Counted from the first letter of the stretch, positions 10,803-19,805 are shown. The stretch: DNA of 64,000 nt from Phycisphaeraceae bacterium (GCA_019636795.1 JAHBWW010000002.1:62001-126000), one strand, 5' to 3'. A program made the numbers and translations. Notes: generated by a model from the sequence alone, not told the origin.

Positions 10803-11633
10803 ATGGACCCGGACCATGCCGAACCAGCGCCCCAGTCTCGCAGCGAGATGAACTACGCCGAGTACCTCGCGCTTGATCAGATCCTCTCCGCCCAGAAGCC
10901 CCTCAGCCGCCCCGAGCATCACGACGAGATGCTCTTCATCATTCAGCACCAGACCACCGAACTCTGGTTCAAACTCATCATCCACGAACTCCGATCCGCC
11001 ATGCAGTGGATCCGCGACGACAACCTCTCACCCTGCTTCAAAGTCCTCGCGCGCGTCAAGCACATTCAGACCCAACTCGAAAGACAGTGGTCAATCCTCG
11101 CCACACTCACCCCCAGCGAATACCTCGAGTTTCGCAGCGTGCTCGGCTCGTCGAGCGGGTTCCAGTCGCACCAGTACCGCCTCGTCGAGTTCCTGCTCGG
11201 CAACAAAAACGCCGGCATGATGCGCATGCACGAACGCGACCCACAAGCCACTATCCTTCTGCAGCACGCCCTCGATAACCCAAGCCTCTACGAAGAGTTC
11301 TTGCGCTACCTCAGCCGCAAAGGCATGCCCATCCCGCAATCGGTCATCGAACGCGACTTCTCCAAGCCCTACGAACGACATGACGGCGTCGTCGAGGTCT
11401 TCAAGACCATCTACCGATCGCCACACGACCATTGGCAGGCTTACGAAATGTGCGAATCCCTCGTCGATGTCGAGGAGTCATTCTCCCTCTGGCGCTTCCG
11501 CCATCTCAAGGTCGTCCAGCGCGTGATCGGCTTCAAACGCGGCACCGGCGGCAGCGCCGGAGTCCCGTTCCTCCGCCGCGTCGTCGATCAGGTCCTGTTT
11601 CCGGAGCTCTGGGATGTCCGCACCGAACTCTGA
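10803..11633 (+). CDS. kynA: Tryptophan 2,3-dioxygenase
   Basis: Heme dioxygenase that opens the indole ring of tryptophan to N-formylkynurenine. The family signature is [20 protein letters not shown] near the N-terminus, followed by [15 protein letters not shown] and C-terminal [16 protein letters not shown] chose the ATG at 10803 because AAGGAG at 10790-10795 is seven bases upstream of it; the ATG at 10797 is too close. 276 residues, normal length. The end of the gene (ELWDVRTEL) contains, in another frame, the ATG of a kynU-like reading frame; see the duplication described at 11598-13116. Confidence 0.95.
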   Translation: MDPDHAEPAPQSRSEMNYAEYLALDQILSAQKPLSRPEHHDEMLFIIQHQTTELWFKLIIHELRSAMQWIRDDNLSPCFKVLARVKHIQTQLERQWSILATLTPSEYLEFRSVLGSSSGFQSHQYRLVEFLLGNKNAGMMRMHERDPQATILLQHALDNPSLYEEFLRYLSRKGMPIPQSVIERDFSKPYERHDGVVEVFKTIYRSPHDHWQAYEMCESLVDVEESFSLWRFRHLKVVQRVIGFKRGTGGSAGVPFLRRVVDQVLFPELWDVRTEL

Positions 11634-11662
11634 ACCCCCAGCACCAGCCAAAGCAATCGCTC
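11598..11662 (+). repeat. kynA/kynU junction repeat, left copy
   Basis: 65 bases covering the kynA C-terminus and the first codons of a kynU-like frame. They match 13052-13116, the start of the intact kynU, at 58 of 65 positions without gaps. The two copies are offset by 1454 bases and bracket the dockerin-type gene. Confidence 0.9.
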
Positions 11663-11754
11663 GGCAGGGTTGCATCGATGATCCGCGCTCAATCATGCTC
11701 AACTTCTTCGATGTGCAGATGTTCCTCGGGCTCTACAGCGCGGGGTGTGCGTAG
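11614..11754 (+). pseudogene. Chimeric remnant: kynU start fused in frame to a dockerin tail
   Basis: A 46-codon frame whose first ~16 codons match the kynU start ([12 protein letters not shown] against MSEPNSELPAPA) and whose last 17 codons are the end of the dockerin-type protein at 11869-12774, including the final GCA and stop. The middle (about 12 codons) matches neither. It overlaps the end of kynA by 20 bases. I read it as a scar of an insertion or tandem duplication between kynA and kynU, not a functional gene. Confidence 0.75.
11702..11754 (+). repeat. Dockerin-tail repeat, left copy
   Basis: 53 bases identical to 12722-12774, encoding FFDVQMFLGLYSAGCA and the stop. Perfect identity, against 58/65 for the neighbouring kyn repeat, suggests this duplication is younger or has been homogenised. 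Confidence 0.92.
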
Positions 11755-11868
11755 CGACCCGCCTTGACCACGATCGGCGTATGTGCGACAGTGCTCGTGA
11801 GATATGAAATTCCCATTGACGCTCGCAGCGTCTGGCTGTATAGTGCGCGGATTCTGGAGGAAGCCCCC

Positions 11869-12774
11869 ATGTTGACCCGCTTGTGTCTTGTGCTGATCGT
11901 GTTCATCGCCGCGCCCGTATGTGCCCAACCTGTCTTTCTGGCCAGTTACAACAGGGTGCTGTATCGCGTCACCGACGGCATGATCGAAGCCTTTCCCAAT
12001 CAGCCCGGCACGATCATCGGCATGACCGTCGTGCCGCCAGGTGCCTCTGTCATGGGAGCTGGTGCGGGAGAGGTGCTTGCTGTCCAAGGCGGCGCTGGCA
12101 ATACCCGCATCTGGCGCGTCGACAATCCGCTCAGTGGAACACCAAATCTTGTGCATCTCGGCGATTTCCCCGAAAATACGTATCGCAATGACATCACATT
12201 CGCTCACGGTCGCCTCTTCGGCGTCGTCGGCGGCATCATCTCGGAGTACAGCACACACGATTTTTCGACGTTGGATGTCATCGATCTCGAACGCCCGAAC
12301 GCGGCTGTCGGAGGCATGGCTTTCGACGGCGTCGAGACATGGTATCTGTCCAATCAGACTTCCAACCGCATCATCCGCCTGCCCGATCCTCCCACTCCGG
12401 AAGGCTGGACACCACTCGGTCCGATTGGAATAACCATGGACAATAACGACCTCGATTGGTTTTATGGCCGACTGTATCTTGCAACATATACAAGCTCGAC
12501 GCTGGTCATCGGGTGGATCGATCTCGAAACCGGCGTGTTCAACCATGTTGTCGATGTCGTCGAAACCACTTCCTCCGGTGTCGTTGGACTTGCGATCCTC
12601 AACCCTTGCCAGGTTGACATGAATGTTGACGGCGTGCTCGACTTCTTCGACGTGCAGGTGTATCTGAACCTGTATTCGCGCGGCAGCCCGCTTGCTGATC
12701 TCAACAACGACGGCATCTTCGACTTCTTCGATGTGCAGATGTTCCTCGGGCTCTACAGCGCGGGGTGTGCGTAG
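11869..12774 (+). CDS. Secreted protein with C-terminal dockerin-like EF-hand repeats
   Basis: 301 residues with a signal peptide (LTRLCLVLIVFIAAPVCAQ). The ~210-residue middle looks like a beta-propeller or sugar-binding repeat (FLASYNRVLYRVTDG, ETWYLSNQTSNRIIRLPDPP) with no domain I can name. The C-terminus holds two EF-hand-like loops, DMNVDGVLDFFDVQVYL and DLNNDGIFDFFDVQMFL, and ends in GCA, the layout of GC-type dockerin domains in Phycisphaerales. These domains are proposed to anchor or sort secreted proteins. TGGAGGAA at 11855-11862 supports the ATG at 11869. The gene sits between kynA and kynU, with duplicated sequence on both sides, and looks inserted. Confidence 0.8.
   Translation: MLTRLCLVLIVFIAAPVCAQPVFLASYNRVLYRVTDGMIEAFPNQPGTIIGMTVVPPGASVMGAGAGEVLAVQGGAGNTRIWRVDNPLSGTPNLVHLGDFPENTYRNDITFAHGRLFGVVGGIISEYSTHDFSTLDVIDLERPNAAVGGMAFDGVETWYLSNQTSNRIIRLPDPPTPEGWTPLGPIGITMDNNDLDWFYGRLYLATYTSSTLVIGWIDLETGVFNHVVDVVETTSSGVVGLAILNPCQVDMNVDGVLDFFDVQVYLNLYSRGSPLADLNNDGIFDFFDVQMFLGLYSAGCA
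12722..12774 (+). repeat. Dockerin-tail repeat, right copy
   Basis: The 3' end of the intact dockerin-type gene, identical over 53 bases to 11702-11754. Confidence 0.92.
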
Positions 12775-12825
12775 ATTCGCTCGCCCGCAGCCACCTGCCA
12801 CTTCAGTGTCGTCGGCCCGATCGGC

Positions 12826-12900
12826 GGGCTGGCACCGATGCCTCGATCCCCGTCATGCTCTGCGTGCCTCCGAAGTCGGCTTTGCGACTTCGGTGCCGAG
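12826..12900. repeat. Palindromic element, third short copy
   Basis: About 75 bases resembling the first part of the two ~400-bp repeats at 22774 and 23767: GGC(T/G)GGCACCG..., then GAAGTCGGCTTTGCGACTTC and GGTGCC. It contains a perfect inverted repeat CCGAAGTC (12870-12877) / GACTTCGG (12886-12893). No T-run follows, so it is not a classic terminator. It lies inside the block inserted between kynA and kynU. Confidence 0.65.
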
Positions 12901-12933
12901 CGCGCTCGCGCGGTCTTTACTCTCCCATCTCCC

Positions 12934-12957
12934 GATCTCGATCTCGATCTCGATCTC
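12934..12957. repeat. GATCTC hexanucleotide microsatellite
   Basis: Four tandem perfect copies of GATCTC in the non-coding stretch upstream of kynU. The rest of 12775-13051 holds the palindromic element and nothing else I recognise. Confidence 0.9.
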
Positions 12958-13051
12958 ATGCCGGATCGTTGCTGCCAAAGTCCGTTGTCACCCGCAGCCA
13001 GCACCGCTCGCCTTGACGTGCTGCGCTGGGTTCAGTACTCTGAGCTCACTA

Positions 13052-13116
13052 TTTCCGGAGTTGTGGGATGTCCGAACCGAACTCTGAACTCCCAGCACCA
13101 GCCGAAGAACTCGCTC
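13052..13116 (+). repeat. kynA/kynU junction repeat, right copy
   Basis: Right-hand copy of 11598-11662. It still encodes the kynA tail (LWDVRTEL and stop) in one frame and the kynU start in another, which indicates that kynA and kynU once overlapped directly. Confidence 0.9.
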
Positions 13117-14336
13117 ACGCCATCGCATCGCTCGACAGCGGCCCGCTCGACGAACTTGGCGTGATCAGACACCTTCATCCACTCTTCTCCCGCGTTCTCG
13201 CCCGGCAGGAAATCTATCTCGCCAATCACTCCCTCGGCCGCCCGCTCGATCAGACCGCGTTCGACATCGCCGAGGCCATCAACCTGTGGTACACCGACAT
13301 GGACGACGCATGGACCGCATGGATGGCCGAGATGCACGCATACCGCCGTCGCATTTGTGCGCTGATCGACTGGCATCGCCCCGACGCGATTGTCCCCAAA
13401 ACAAGTGCCGGCCAAGGCCTGCGTGCCGTGCTCAACGCCCTGCCCGAATCACCCGTTCGAGTGGTCACCACTACTGGTGAGTTCGATTCGATCGACTTCA
13501 TCCTGCGCAGTTACGAGCAGCGCGCGCTCATTCATGTGGATCGTCTTGGCCCGACTGATAATGGAAATTTCAGCCTCGACGCGCTGATCGCCGCACTCGA
13601 ACGCCGCACCGATCTGGTTGTTATCAGCGCGACCTATTACGCCTCCGGGCAGATTGTCAGCGGGTTGCCCGCGCTGATCGAGGCTGCGCACAAGATTGGC
13701 GCTTTGGTGCTGGTCGATGCGTACCACGCTGCCGGCGTGGTGCCTATGACCGAGGCGTGGCGTGAAGCCGATTTTGTGATCGGAGGCAACTACAAGTACA
13801 CGCGAGGCGGCCCGGGAGCGTGCTGGCTGGCGATTCACCCGCGACACCTGGATGTGCCATCCCCCAAACTGGTCACCACTGATACGGGGTGGTTTGCGCG
13901 CAGAAATCCGTTCGGATTTTCACGCGACAATTCCGCCGAGCGCGGCGCGGGCGGCGACGCGTGGCTCGAATCCACGCCTTCGTTCCTGATTCCGTATCAG
14001 ACTCGCGCCGGGCTTGACCTTGTTCTGGGGATAGGCGTCGAACGCCTGTTCACCTACAGCGCCGACTTGCGGACCCACCTGACCTATGCGCTGGATCGCG
14101 CAGGGGTCGCCACACGACCAAACAACGGGCAAGGACTTTTTGTACTGATCCCGACGCGCGATCCGGCGCGTGATCTTGCCTCGCTCAAGGCGGCGGGCGT
14201 GAATGCCGACGCGAGGCCTCACCCGATTGGGGATGGATCGTCGTCGATCCGCTGCTATCCGGACCTGCTCAATACGCGCGCCGAGCTCGACGAGGCCGCG
14301 AGTCGGATCGGGCGCGCGCTCAGTGCGCGTGGGTAG
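13068..14336 (+). CDS. kynU: Kynureninase (PLP-dependent)
   Basis: Fold-type I PLP enzyme of the kynureninase/class V aminotransferase group, cleaving kynurenine to anthranilate and alanine. The 422-residue product has YHAAGVVPMTEAWREADFVIGG leading to the PLP lysine in NYKYTRGGPG (about residue 243), and DAYHAAG with the cofactor Asp. Location next to kynA makes kynureninase the best reading; a related lyase remains possible. Kynurenine formamidase was not found in the window. The start sits in the right copy of the junction repeat. It converges on and overlaps the histidine kinase gene by 17 bases. Confidence 0.87.
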   Translation: MSEPNSELPAPAEELAHAIASLDSGPLDELGVIRHLHPLFSRVLARQEIYLANHSLGRPLDQTAFDIAEAINLWYTDMDDAWTAWMAEMHAYRRRICALIDWHRPDAIVPKTSAGQGLRAVLNALPESPVRVVTTTGEFDSIDFILRSYEQRALIHVDRLGPTDNGNFSLDALIAALERRTDLVVISATYYASGQIVSGLPALIEAAHKIGALVLVDAYHAAGVVPMTEAWREADFVIGGNYKYTRGGPGACWLAIHPRHLDVPSPKLVTTDTGWFARRNPFGFSRDNSAERGAGGDAWLESTPSFLIPYQTRAGLDLVLGIGVERLFTYSADLRTHLTYALDRAGVATRPNNGQGLFVLIPTRDPARDLASLKAAGVNADARPHPIGDGSSSIRCYPDLLNTRAELDEAASRIGRALSARG

Positions 14337-15162
14337 GGAGCGTTGCGGGAAGAATGATGGTGAAGTCTGAACCTCGACCGACCTCGGAGTGAATATCGAT
14401 GCGCCCGTTATGGGCTTCGATGAGGCGGCGCGCCATGGGGAGTCCCAGGCCTGAACCACCCGATTTGGTGGTGAAGTAAGGCTGAAAGAGTCGCTCGCGC
14501 GTGGCGTCGTCGATGCCTGGGCCGGTGTCGATGACGTGGATGAGCGCGATTGGGGACCCGTCGGGATCGGTGCCTTTTTCCGTGCGGATAATGAGATCTT
14601 TGGGTGCGTTTTTCATGGCTTGAACAGCGTTGAGCATGAGATTGAGCGTTGCCTGCTTGAATGGCACCGGGTCAACCTGTGCGAGCAATGGGTGTGGGCA
14701 GAGGACGGGCCTGAGTCTCACACCGGCCTGTTCGGCCTGGGGGAGAAAGAAATCGACGAGTTCGTCGACGAGGATGTTGATATCGAGCGTGCGGAGTTCG
14801 ACATGGACGTTGCCCGCGTATTCGAGAAAGTCGGAGAGAATTGATCGCAGCCTCTCGATCTCGCGTTCGACCGTGTTGATGCGACGGACGAGGCGGGACT
14901 TCTCGTCGTCATCGATTGCGGACTCTCGAATGCTCTCCGAGAGCAGTTGTGCGTTGAGGCCGATGGTGGAAAGGGGGTTTTTGATTTCGTGAGCGAGGCC
15001 TGCGGTCATGGCTCCGAGTTCGGCGAAGCGTTGTTTGCTGAGAGTGCGGCGTTCGAGCAGGGTCGCGAGGCGAAGTTTTCGACGCGCGAGGTACGCGACA
15101 ACTGATGCACCGAGAGCAGCGCCGAGCAATGCTGCGGAGAGTGCGATGATGAGTTCGGTCAC
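14320..15162 (-). CDS. Sensor histidine kinase
   Basis: 280 residues: an N-terminal membrane helix (IIALSAALLGAALGASVVAYL), a HisKA dimerisation domain with phospho-acceptor His58 in GLAHEIKNPL, and a HATPase domain with the N box (NLMLNAVQAM), G1 (DTGPGID) and G2 (GGSGLGLPMARRL). There is no periplasmic sensor domain, so the signal is likely intracellular or sensed in the membrane. No response regulator gene is adjacent. It follows the cold-shock gene after 21 bases on the same strand. Confidence 0.9.
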   Translation of the reverse strand: MTELIIALSAALLGAALGASVVAYLARRKLRLATLLERRTLSKQRFAELGAMTAGLAHEIKNPLSTIGLNAQLLSESIRESAIDDDEKSRLVRRINTVEREIERLRSILSDFLEYAGNVHVELRTLDINILVDELVDFFLPQAEQAGVRLRPVLCPHPLLAQVDPVPFKQATLNLMLNAVQAMKNAPKDLIIRTEKGTDPDGSPIALIHVIDTGPGIDDATRERLFQPYFTTKSGGSGLGLPMARRLIEAHNGRIDIHSEVGRGSDFTIILPATLPTHAH

Positions 15163-15183
15163 AACGGTCTCCGGCCGCGACGT

Positions 15184-15468
15184 TCAGCGGCGTGGAGAGC
15201 GTGCGTGAGGACGAGCGCGGAGTACGGTGATCTCGCCGGTTGTGTCTTCGAGGCGGACGATGCGTGTGGCGCGCCAGCCCTTGTCGGAGTTGTCAGCGCT
15301 GTAGATGACATGGGATCCATCGCGGAGGGCACGGAAGCCTTCACCTTCGATGACAGTGTAGTGCGCGAAGATGTCCTGACCCTCAGGCCCGGCAATGAAG
15401 CCATACCCCTTTCGCGGGTCGAACCACTTGACAACACCTTCAACGTCTCGGAGTTCCTGTTCAGACAT
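15184..15468 (-). CDS. Cold-shock domain protein
   Basis: 94 residues with one CspA-type domain: GVVKWFDPRKGYGFI (RNP1) and DIFAHYTVI (RNP2), followed by a basic tail (RARPHARSPRR). Family members bind single-stranded nucleic acid and melt RNA structure. The start at MSEQELRD is preferred over a GTG-type extension 11 residues upstream that lacks homology. It has about 27 residues more than minimal CspA, mostly a C-terminal tail. It lies between the histidine kinase and pnp, all on the minus strand. Confidence 0.93.
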   Translation of the reverse strand: MSEQELRDVEGVVKWFDPRKGYGFIAGPEGQDIFAHYTVIEGEGFRALRDGSHVIYSADNSDKGWRATRIVRLEDTTGEITVLRARPHARSPRR

Positions 15469-15579
15469 GGCAGTCCCCAACGTGTCGAATCGAAAGCACA
15501 CGTGGCCATTCTGTCAGGCGTCGCGACAGTGACGGTCATGCTGCCGCGGGCCGATAACCAATATACCCGAAAGTCAAGA

Positions 15580-15608
15580 CAAAAGCACGCAAACCCGCCG
15601 AAGCGGGT
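15580..15608 (-). terminator. Rho-independent terminator after pnp
   Basis: Read on the minus strand, ACCCGC-TTCG-GCGGGT (plus 15593-15608) is followed by TTTGCGTGCTTTT. The stem is six base pairs with a stable TTCG loop and an imperfect T-run, about 40 bases after the pnp stop. Confidence 0.65.
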
Positions 15609-15647
15609 CTGCGATTGTGGATCAGTTCCCGATTTGGGGCGGCAGTT

Positions 15648-17813
15648 TTAGTCGGAAGCCCCAACGGTATCGGCCTGAAGTTGAGCCATCGCGGCCTTGC
15701 GGCTGAGTTTGATGCGACCCTGATCGTCGATCTGGATGACCTTGACCTTGATCTGGTCTCCAACCTTCACAACATCTGACACCTTCGCGACATAGCCATC
15801 GGCGAGCTCGGAAATGTGGCACATGCCGTCGGTGCCTGGGATGAGTTCGACGAATGCGCCGAAGTCCTTGGTGCTGACGACTTTGCCTTCGTAGATGGTT
15901 CCGACTTTGACTTCTTCGCAGAGGGCTTCGATCTCGGCCTTGGCACCGTCGATACCGCGTGCGTCGGGGGATGCGAGGATGATGGTGCCGCTGTCATCCA
16001 CATCGATGGAGACGCCGTACTTGTCCTGGAGGGCGCGGATGGTCTTGCCCCCGGGGCCGATGAGTTTGCCGATCTTGTCGGGGTCGATGCGAATGGTGAT
16101 GAGGCGTGGTGCGTAGGGAGAAATCGTATCGCGGGGCTTGGCGATGACGGCTTCCATGGCTTCGATGATCTGGAGGCGACCGACGCGGGCCTGTTCGAGA
16201 ATGACCTCGATCTGGTCCACATTGAGCCCGCGGGCCTTGAGGTCGAGCTGGATTCCGGTGATGCCGACGCGCGTGCCTGAGACTTTGAAGTCCATGTCGC
16301 CGAAGAAGTCTTCTTCGCCGAGGATATCGGTGACGAAGACTTCCTTTTGTCCGTTTTCATCGGTGAATCGTCCGACGGAAATGCCGGCGCAGGTGTTGAG
16401 GATGGGGACGCCGGCGTCCATGAGGGCAAGGCATCCGCCGCAGACCGACGCCATGGATGAGGAGCCATTGGACTCGGTGATATCGCTGACGATGCGGACT
16501 GTGTAGGGGAAGTCCTCGGGGCTTGGGAGGATGGCCAGAAGCGAGCGTTCGGCGAGTGCGCCGTGTCCGATTTCGCGGCGGCCTGGGCCTGTGATGCGTT
16601 TGGCTTCGCCGGTACAGAAGGGGGGGAAGTTGTAATGAAGGGTGAACTTCTTGGCGTACTCGGGCAGGAGGCCGTCGATGATCTGCTCATCGCGTCCGGT
16701 GCCGAGCGTGCAGGAGACGAGGCTCTGGGTTTCGCCGCGCTGGAAGAGTGCGGACCCGTGTGTGCGATCGAAGAGACCGACTTCCATTTCGAGGGGGCGG
16801 ATCTGTTTGAACCCGCGACCGTCGGCCCGGAGTCCCTTCTCGACGATGAGTTGTCGAGTGACCTTTTTCTCGAGAGTGCGGAAAGCTTCTTTGGCGTGAT
16901 TGCGGTCTGACTCGCTCTTGCGGAAGTCGCCGAAGGTGCCATTTTCGTTGAGCGGGAAGTGCTCGTCGAGGAAGGTCTTGCGGATTTCACTGACACGATC
17001 GCCCCGTTCGGTTTTGCCACCGATCTGACGTGCTTCCATAAGGGCAGCGTGGCAATGCTTCTTGACTTTGTCGGCAATCTCAGCCGGGGGGAGGGCGAGA
17101 GTCCCGGGGTTGGTGGGCTTGCCGGCGTGCTTAACGAGTTCATCCACCATATCGAGGATGGTGGTGATGTGGTGCTGTCCGAAGCGGATGGCTTCGAGAA
17201 CGACGGATTCTTCGACTTCGGCCGAGCCGACTTCGATCATGTTGACGCCGTCGCGGTGACCGGCGAGGACGAGATCGAGGTCGGAATAGTCCATCTGGCT
17301 GACGGTGGGGTTGATGACGAACTTGGGGCCATCGTCGGTGTGAATGCGTCCGACGCGCACGGTGGCGCTGGGTCCTTCAAAGGGCGCGTCGCTGATGGAG
17401 AGGGCGGCTGCGGCGGCGGTGGCGGAGAGGACATCGGTGTCGTTTTCACCGTCGTGGCTCATGACCCAGACCTGGACCTGGATCTCATCGATGAAGCCAT
17501 CGGGGAAGAGCGGGCGAAGCGGACGATCGATCATCCGCATCGTGAGGACTTCCTTCTCGTTGGGGGCGCCTTCGCGCTTGCGGAAGCCTCCGGGGAACTT
17601 GCCGGCGGCCGAGGCCTTCTCGCGGTAGTCGACGGTGAGGGGGAAGAAGTCGATACCTGGGCGAGGCTCGGCGCGAACGACGGTCGCGAGGACCGTGCTG
17701 CCGCCGTAGGTGAGCATCAATGCCGAGCTGGCGAGTTTGGCGATGCGTCCGGTCTCGATTTTAAGAGTTCGGCCGCCGAATTCGCGTTCGAGGGTGAGAG
17801 GGTGTGTGGTCAT
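15648..17813 (-). CDS. pnp: Polyribonucleotide nucleotidyltransferase (PNPase)
   Basis: PNPase degrades RNA 3'-5' with phosphate and is part of the degradosome. The 721-residue product has two RNase PH domains ([14 protein letters not shown] in the first; [15 protein letters not shown] and the [19 protein letters not shown] active-site segment in the second), a KH domain with the GxxG loop ([15 protein letters not shown]) and a C-terminal S1 domain ([20 protein letters not shown]). I start at MTTHPLTLE, with AAAGGAA upstream on the minus strand. rpsO lies upstream, the classic rpsO-pnp order. Confidence 0.97.
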   Translation of the reverse strand: MTTHPLTLEREFGGRTLKIETGRIAKLASSALMLTYGGSTVLATVVRAEPRPGIDFFPLTVDYREKASAAGKFPGGFRKREGAPNEKEVLTMRMIDRPLRPLFPDGFIDEIQVQVWVMSHDGENDTDVLSATAAAAALSISDAPFEGPSATVRVGRIHTDDGPKFVINPTVSQMDYSDLDLVLAGHRDGVNMIEVGSAEVEESVVLEAIRFGQHHITTILDMVDELVKHAGKPTNPGTLALPPAEIADKVKKHCHAALMEARQIGGKTERGDRVSEIRKTFLDEHFPLNENGTFGDFRKSESDRNHAKEAFRTLEKKVTRQLIVEKGLRADGRGFKQIRPLEMEVGLFDRTHGSALFQRGETQSLVSCTLGTGRDEQIIDGLLPEYAKKFTLHYNFPPFCTGEAKRITGPGRREIGHGALAERSLLAILPSPEDFPYTVRIVSDITESNGSSSMASVCGGCLALMDAGVPILNTCAGISVGRFTDENGQKEVFVTDILGEEDFFGDMDFKVSGTRVGITGIQLDLKARGLNVDQIEVILEQARVGRLQIIEAMEAVIAKPRDTISPYAPRLITIRIDPDKIGKLIGPGGKTIRALQDKYGVSIDVDDSGTIILASPDARGIDGAKAEIEALCEEVKVGTIYEGKVVSTKDFGAFVELIPGTDGMCHISELADGYVAKVSDVVKVGDQIKVKVIQIDDQGRIKLSRKAAMAQLQADTVGASD

Positions 17814-18081
17814 TTCGTTGCGTTCCTTTCGTGGCGACAGGCCGACAACAGTGGTCGGAGTTCGCCCATGTGGACCCATCGCGCCACCGATCCGTCAATC
17901 ATCCGGCGGAATCGGAGCGGACTGAATCCGTACCTTGTTGAGCGGCAGCGCCCGGAACGTTGAGGGGCAGAAGGCAGGAGACAGTGCGAGACTGTCCGGT
18001 GCCCACTGCCGCTCCCCGGGAGAGGCCGCGAGTGCGATATCGAAAATCCGGCGCGGGCGTTTGGCCCTCGCCGGCGAGAAT
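17814..18081. other. rpsO-pnp intergenic region
   Basis: 268 bases between rpsO and pnp on the minus strand. In other bacteria this gap carries a pnp promoter and a leader hairpin processed by RNase III. Here I see only short GC-rich inverted repeats (such as CTCCC-C-GGGAG) and cannot assign a specific element. Confidence 0.35.
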
Positions 18082-18351
18082 TTACTTGCGCAAGCCGAGT
18101 GCTGCGATGGTTTCGAGATACTTCTCGCGGTTGGTGCGCTGGAGGTACCGCAGGAGGCGGTTGCGTTTGCCAACCATGAGGACGAGGCCGCGACGGTTGT
18201 GCATATCGAGCTTGTGCTCGCGGATGTGCCCGGCGAGTTGTTGAATGCGGGCGGTGAGGACGGCGATCTGAACTTCGGGCGAGCCGGTGTCGGTGGTGGT
18301 GCGTCCAAACTTTGCAACAATATCGGCGGTTTCCTGAGTCGTGAGAGGCAT
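18082..18351 (-). CDS. rpsO: 30S ribosomal protein S15
   Basis: 89 residues, full length for S15. It contains [19 protein letters not shown], the [20 protein letters not shown] rRNA-binding segment and [17 protein letters not shown]15 binds 16S rRNA helices early in 30S assembly and in many bacteria represses its own translation. It is upstream of pnp. Confidence 0.98.
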   Translation of the reverse strand: MPLTTQETADIVAKFGRTTTDTGSPEVQIAVLTARIQQLAGHIREHKLDMHNRRGLVLMVGKRNRLLRYLQRTNREKYLETIAALGLRK

Positions 18352-18486
18352 GTGCGTTGATCTCCTGATGTCTCGGTCGGCAGTGTCCTAACACAAGCAG
18401 ACCGTCGAGCCCGTACGCCGGGCAGGGTTTGTGAAGGATAGGCCGGTCGAGGAGGAAGCGTCTACGGCGGTCCTGAGAGCGACCGC

Positions 18487-18492
18487 TATGAT
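18487..18492 (+). promoter_or_regulatory. Candidate -10 box (TATGAT) just before the aminotransferase
   Basis: TATGAT ends six bases before the ATG at 18499, which would place transcription start at or next to the start codon and give a leaderless mRNA. No good -35 is seen and no Shine-Dalgarno sequence precedes the ATG. Confidence 0.4.
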
Positions 18493-18498
18493 TGGCCC

Positions 18499-19770
18499 AT
18501 GACGGACACCCTTTCCATTGCCCGCCGCGTCGCCACGATGACCCCATCGGTCACGGTCGCCATCACTAATCGAGCCAAGCAGATGAAGGAGGATGGGGTG
18601 GATGTGCTGGCGTTCGCGGCCGGTGAGCCTGACTTCGACACCCCGGCCCCGATCAAGGAAGCTGCCATCGAGGCACTGCGGGCAGGGCAGACCAAGTACA
18701 TGCCGACGCTGGGCGACAATGCCACCAGACAGGCGATCGCTGATAAGTTGGGCAAGGAAAACGGGATTCCGGGGCTTTCGGCCAAGCATGTGGCGATCTC
18801 TTCTGGAGGCAAGCATGCGTTGTTTGTCGCGATGCACTGCCTGGTCGATGGGAGCGAGGGCGGGCGCGAGGGTGGCTCGGAAGTCATCCTGCCGGTGCCC
18901 GCGTGGGTCAGTTACAAGCCGATCGCGGAAATGGCAGGCGCGAAAGTCGTCGAGATCGAAACCACACCCGAGTCGGAGTTCAAGATCACTCCGGAGCAGT
19001 TGCGTGAGGCTATCACGCCTCGAAGCAAGGTGCTGATCCTTAACTCGCCGAGCAATCCGTGTGGCACGATGTACAGCGAAGAAGAGTTGCGCGCGATTGC
19101 AGAGGTCGTGGCCGACGCCAGCATGAATGTCGCGCCGGGGCTGGTGGTGCTGACCGATGAGATTTACGAGAAGATTGTGTATGGCGGCATTGCACACTTT
19201 TCGATCGGATCGGTGCCTTCGATCGCCGAGCGCACGCTGACGCTCAATGGCATGAGCAAGGCGTTTGCCATGACGGGTTGGCGCGTGGGATATGCGGCGA
19301 TGCCGGGGGACTTCGGTGCCAGATTTATCGGTGCGATGGGCACGCTGCAGGGGCAGATGACGACGAACATCACCAGTTTCGTGTATCCAGCAATCCGGCG
19401 TGCATTGACGGACCCGAGTGTGGCCGAGTCGGTCGAAGTCATGCGGCAGGCGTTTGCGAAACGTGCGGCGCTGACGCATGAGAGGCTCAGCGCGATCGAT
19501 GGATTTCGCTGTGTTCGGCCTACGGGTGCGTTCTATGCGTTTCCGGATGTATCCGAGCACTTTGGTCGCTCGTCGGCGAAGGGGCGTGTAATCGGTTCGG
19601 CGCTCGATTTTGCCGAGGCGCTGCTTGAGGAAGCGCGCGTCGCGGTGGTGCCGGGCGAAGACTTCGGCGGGTGCGGCGAGGCGTGCGTGCGGCTGTCGTT
19701 TGCGTGCGGCGAAGAGCAGATCTCGCGCGGCATGGACCGCATCGCGGAGTTTGTCAGCGCGCTGCGGTGA
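18499..19770 (+). CDS. Aspartate aminotransferase family (class I, AAT Ib type)
   Basis: PLP-dependent aminotransferase of 423 residues. Features: AAGEPDFDTP near the N-terminus, the SPSNPCGTMYS segment (Asn contacting PLP), VLTDEIYEKIVY (Asp binding the pyridine nitrogen), and the Schiff-base Lys at about 254 in NGMSKAFAMTGWRVGY. This subgroup usually transaminates aspartate, and sometimes prephenate; the exact substrate is not decided here. A Gly/Glu-rich insert (GSEGGREGGSE) follows the first beta-strand region. Divergent from rpsO. Confidence 0.9.
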   Translation: MTDTLSIARRVATMTPSVTVAITNRAKQMKEDGVDVLAFAAGEPDFDTPAPIKEAAIEALRAGQTKYMPTLGDNATRQAIADKLGKENGIPGLSAKHVAISSGGKHALFVAMHCLVDGSEGGREGGSEVILPVPAWVSYKPIAEMAGAKVVEIETTPESEFKITPEQLREAITPRSKVLILNSPSNPCGTMYSEEELRAIAEVVADASMNVAPGLVVLTDEIYEKIVYGGIAHFSIGSVPSIAERTLTLNGMSKAFAMTGWRVGYAAMPGDFGARFIGAMGTLQGQMTTNITSFVYPAIRRALTDPSVAESVEVMRQAFAKRAALTHERLSAIDGFRCVRPTGAFYAFPDVSEHFGRSSAKGRVIGSALDFAEALLEEARVAVVPGEDFGGCGEACVRLSFACGEEQISRGMDRIAEFVSALR

Positions 19771-19805
19771 GCGGAGTTGGCGCGGTTTGCAGAGTCAACG
19801 GGGCG

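Noticed and set aside
12934-12957. Short tandem array considered as CRISPR
   Set aside because: It is a simple GATCTC hexamer repeat without spacers.
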